Source: Bacteroides fragilis
Lineage (GTDB): Bacteria; Bacteroidota; Bacteroidia; Bacteroidales; Bacteroidaceae
Length of the DNA stretch: 64,000 nt
Reading direction: 5' to 3'
Assembly (NCBI RefSeq): GCF_002849695.1
Contig: NZ_CP018937.1
Coordinates: 2,542,001 to 2,606,000, forward strand
The translations under genes were made by a program, and so were the position numbers. The first letter of the stretch is position 1; the number at the start of each line of letters is the position of its first letter. The notes below the pieces were generated by a model that worked only from the letters and a program-made list of their open reading frames with translations, searched no databases and was not told where the DNA came from. Positions 61,085-64,000 of the stretch are shown here, one piece after another.

Positions 61085-64000
61085 TCAATCAATTTTCTTT
61101 TTAGACTTGAACGGTAACTTCACGTTCACATTCGGCACATTTCTCAGTTTTGCTTTTGTTTTATAGACCAGTACGAAGAAGAACGGAACAAGGATAATGC
61201 CCACTACAATGGCAAAAATCATTCCGAAGAATACTCCCGTACCGATGGCCGCACGGCTTGCCGAACCGGGACCGGTTGCCAACACCATCGGAAGCATACC
61301 CAGTACAAACGCGAGCGAAGTCATCAAGATGGGGCGGAAACGCAATTGTGCCGCATGGATGGCTGATTGCACCAGATCACCTCCCCGGTCCACCTGTACT
61401 TTCGCAAACTCTACAATCAAGATGGCATTCTTGGCCGCCAATCCGACAAGCATCACCAATCCGATCTGGAAATAGACATCATTTTCCAGTCCGCAAATCC
61501 ATACCCCCAGATAAGCCCCCAGAGCGGCTACCGGCAGCGAAAGCAATACGGCAATGGGCACTGTCCAGCTTTCATACTGTGCAGCCAGGAAGAGAAATAC
61601 AAAAAGGAACACTAATGCCAGTACCAATCCGGTCTGCCCACCTGCCTTTTTCTCTTGATAAGAGAGACCACTCCATTCCAAGCCGATATTATCAGGCAGA
61701 TGGTCACGTGCAATCTGCTCCATAATCTCCATAGCCTGACCGGAACTATAGCCCTGCGCCGCCTCACCACGAAAAACAGCAGTGGTAAACATATTAAAAC
61801 GTTTAATGCTACCCGGGCCGGTGGTATACGATGCGTTACCCAGAGAAGTCAGCGGGATCATCGCTCCATTAGAGGCCTTCACAAAAAACAGGTTGATATT
61901 GTCTTTATGTTCCCTATAGGGTGCTTCAGCCTGAATGTATACCTTATAAATACGGTTGAACATATTGAAGTCGTTCACATAGACCGATCCCGTATAGGCT
62001 TTCATGGTTGAGAAAACATCCGCCAGAGGCACACCAAGCATCTTCACTTTATCGCGGTCTACATCGAAGTAGAGTTGTGGGATATCCGACTGAAGTGAGG
62101 AGGAAAGTCCTGTCAGCTCCTTGCGTTGGGAAGCGTAATACATCAAAGTATCCGCTGCCTGCACCAAATTATCGAAAGTAGCTTCACCACGCGCTTCGAG
62201 TTGCATTTCGAACCCACCCGAGGTTCCCAAACCGGGAATGACAGGAGGAGTGGAGAGATAAACCTTACACTCCGGATACTCACTCAGATCGCGACGAACG
62301 TTTGTCATAATCTCGTCTATCGAAGTATTCTTGCGGTCTTCCCACGGCTTCAAAATTACGGTTAACTCACTCCGTGCCTGGTTGCTGCCCACACGGGGAC
62401 TGCTTCCGGTCACATTCTGTACATACGCTATATACGGATTCTTTTCCAGATAAGTGATGGCACGATCCGTTACCTCCCGGGTACGCTCCAGCGTAGCCCC
62501 TTCGGGCAACTCCAATTCTATCTTGAAATAGCCTTGGTCTTCCACCGGAAGGAAACTTGTCGGAATCAGACGGTGAATCAACAGAATACCGATCAGCACC
62601 ACCCCGAAACCGGCCAATACACGACGCGGATTACCAATTACCCGGCGGATAGCGACTACATACTTATGATTGCCCACGTTCAACCAGTGGTTGATTTTGC
62701 GGAAAACAATGTTCTTCTTTTTACCGTTATCCGGTTTCAGAATCAACGAACACATGACCGGACTCAGCGTCAACGCCACTACAGTAGAAATCAGTACGGA
62801 TACAGCAATGGTAATAGTGAACTGACGGTAAAGCTGCCCCGTAATACCGCTGAGGAAGCTCACCGGAACAAACACCGCACAAAGCACCAGAGAAGTGGCA
62901 ATCAACGCACCCGCCAATCCGTTCATGGCTTTCTTCGTAGCTTCGTACGGTGAAAGTTTCTCTTCCTCCATAATACGCTCCACGTTTTCCACCACGACAA
63001 TGGCATCATCCACTACAATACCGATAGCAAGAATCAGCCCCAACAATGTCAATATATTCAGCGAAAAGCCAAAGATCAACATGAAACCGAACGTACCGAT
63101 CAATGAAATAGGAACGGCAACTATCGGGATCAACGTAGCCCGCCAGCTCTGCAAAGAGAGATAAACGACGAGCACCACAAGAACCAGCGCCTCAAACAGG
63201 GTTTTGTATACTTCATGAATGGACTCGGAAATATAAGTCGTCATATCGAATGGCACCTCATAGCTCAACCCCTCCGGGAAGTTCTTGCTGATTTCATCCA
63301 TCGCTTCCTTGACACTTTTTGCAACTTCCATCGCGTTAGCGCCCGGAAGCATATAAATGCCCAGAACGGCAGCATTCTTGCCATTGATCCCACTCTCCGT
63401 ACTGTATGAAGAAGCTTCGAGAGAAACCCGTGCCACGTCACGCAAACGGATGATAGAACCATTCGTATTGGCACGGATCACAATGTTCTCAAATTGCTCT
63501 ACAGTAGAAAGGCGTCCTTGTGTAGTGATAGGAATCGTTACATCGAGTCCCTTCACCGGCTGCTGACCAAGTACACCTGCAGCCGACTCACGGTTCTGAT
63601 CTTTCAGCGCATTCTGTAAATCCTGTACAGTCAGTCCGAAGTTTGCCAGTTTATCCGGTTCCGCCCATATCTGCATGGCATAGTAACGGCTACCGATATT
63701 CGAAACACGTCCCACTCCCGGAATACGACGGATTACATCGAGTACATTGATCGTGGCAAAGTTACTCAAATAAATTTCGTCGAACTTCGGATCAGATGAC
63801 ATCAGCGTAAGGGTCATCAACTGGCTGGGTGCCTGCTTCTCTACGGAGATACCGTTCTGAATAACTTCAGCCGGCAAACGGCTTTCCGCCAGTTTCACAC
63901 GGTTCTGGATTTCTACGGCCGCCAAATCCGGATCGGCAGAAACATCAAAAGTAACCGTTGCCGAAAATCCTCCGGAATTGGAACTGTTCGACTCCATATA
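61085..64000 (-). CDS. RND efflux permease, HAE1 family (5' end outside the window)
   Basis: At least 970 residues; the frame is still open at the right edge, and the first 70-80 residues (first membrane segment) are missing. Features: FDVSADPDLAAVEIQNRV, SVEKQAPSQLMTL, GVGRVSNIGSRYYAMQIW (porter), membrane segments including ILTLLGLILAIGIVVDDAIVVVENVERIMEE with the proton-relay Asp pair, PVEDQGYFKIELELPEGATLERT and the C-terminal TGVFFGMIFAIVVGIILVPFFFVLV. Inner-membrane proton-driven drug exporter; the adaptor protein gene should lie just beyond the window. Confidence 0.95.
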   Translation of the reverse strand, partial: YMESNSSNSGGFSATVTFDVSADPDLAAVEIQNRVKLAESRLPAEVIQNGISVEKQAPSQLMTLTLMSSDPKFDEIYLSNFATINVLDVIRRIPGVGRVSNIGSRYYAMQIWAEPDKLANFGLTVQDLQNALKDQNRESAAGVLGQQPVKGLDVTIPITTQGRLSTVEQFENIVIRANTNGSIIRLRDVARVSLEASSYSTESGINGKNAAVLGIYMLPGANAMEVAKSVKEAMDEISKNFPEGLSYEVPFDMTTYISESIHEVYKTLFEALVLVVLVVYLSLQSWRATLIPIVAVPISLIGTFGFMLIFGFSLNILTLLGLILAIGIVVDDAIVVVENVERIMEEEKLSPYEATKKAMNGLAGALIATSLVLCAVFVPVSFLSGITGQLYRQFTITIAVSVLISTVVALTLSPVMCSLILKPDNGKKKNIVFRKINHWLNVGNHKYVVAIRRVIGNPRRVLAGFGVVLIGILLIHRLIPTSFLPVEDQGYFKIELELPEGATLERTREVTDRAITYLEKNPYIAYVQNVTGSSPRVGSNQARSELTVILKPWEDRKNTSIDEIMTNVRRDLSEYPECKVYLSTPPVIPGLGTSGGFEMQLEARGEATFDNLVQAADTLMYYASQRKELTGLSSSLQSDIPQLYFDVDRDKVKMLGVPLADVFSTMKAYTGSVYVNDFNMFNRIYKVYIQAEAPYREHKDNINLFFVKASNGAMIPLTSLGNASYTTGPGSIKRFNMFTTAVFRGEAAQGYSSGQAMEIMEQIARDHLPDNIGLEWSGLSYQEKKAGGQTGLVLALVFLFVFLFLAAQYESWTVPIAVLLSLPVAALGAYLGVWICGLENDVYFQIGLVMLVGLAAKNAILIVEFAKVQVDRGGDLVQSAIHAAQLRFRPILMTSLAFVLGMLPMVLATGPGSASRAAIGTGVFFGMIFAIVVGIILVPFFFVLVYKTKAKLRNVPNVNVKLPFKSKKKID

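Overview
The window is chromosomal DNA of a Bacteroides species, probably close to the B. fragilis / B. thetaiotaomicron group. The evidence is the SusC/SusD pair, several DUF4248- and fimbrillin-type families, lipoprotein signal peptides with short lipoboxes, and many perfect copies of the Bacteroides promoter -7 box TAnnTTTG, some with TTTG 19-21 bp upstream.

Layout. 1-7.1 kb: a leftward fimbrial (type V pilus-like) operon with five different fimbrillin lipoproteins, an outer-membrane DUF3575 protein and an unknown first gene. It is preceded by a 316-bp invertible promoter segment with perfect 25-bp inverted repeats and by its own tyrosine recombinase (7.1-8.4 kb). In this sequence the promoter points away from the operon, so I read it as OFF. 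8.6-10.1 kb: a DUF4248 gene and a winged-helix-like gene. 10.3-17.2 kb: a leftward biosynthetic block read as hisH-hisA-hisF-hisIE-(ftsE-like ATPase)-lysC-lysA-ferritin. 17.6 kb: two identical tRNA-Asp genes. 18-20.6 kb: a DUF262/DUF1524 defence-type nuclease candidate and decayed gene remnants. 20.9-31.7 kb: small metabolic and regulatory genes (three AraC regulators, VOC, Fpg/Nei-like, PfpI, hydrolase, NUDIX, RlmF, an LMW-phosphatase-like protein) and an unusual SLOG-PUR-HTH fusion. 31.7-38.2 kb: an EamA transporter followed by a three-gene MukBEF/MksBEF/Wadjet-type SMC operon without a JetD nuclease gene next to it. 38.3-48.3 kb: miscellaneous genes (AAA ATPase, SDR, oxidoreductase-lipocalin fusion, GH25 lysozyme, sialidase-like protein, PPi-phosphofructokinase). 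48.5-59.7 kb: a mucin-type glycoprotein utilisation locus (M60 peptidase, F5/8C lipoprotein, SusD, SusC with STN domain, FecR anti-sigma, ECF sigma). 59.7-64 kb: the outer-membrane factor and RND pump of an efflux system; the pump gene runs off the window.

The two most striking signals are both DNA inversions. The first is the fimbrial promoter switch. The second is the anti-sigma gene fecR of the M60/SusCD locus: its N-terminal third lies on the + strand and the rest on the - strand, separated by a 461-bp segment bounded by 16-bp inverted repeats that lie in the same reading frame in both halves. Flipping that segment restores one uninterrupted 312-residue FecR. The two switches have different site sequences, so the local recombinase is unlikely to serve both.

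A third theme is repeats. About ten copies of a roughly 80-120 bp palindromic element built from CACAGA-type units sit between genes, often touching stop codons and even inside operons. Two intergenic arrays with a 22-bp period are also present.
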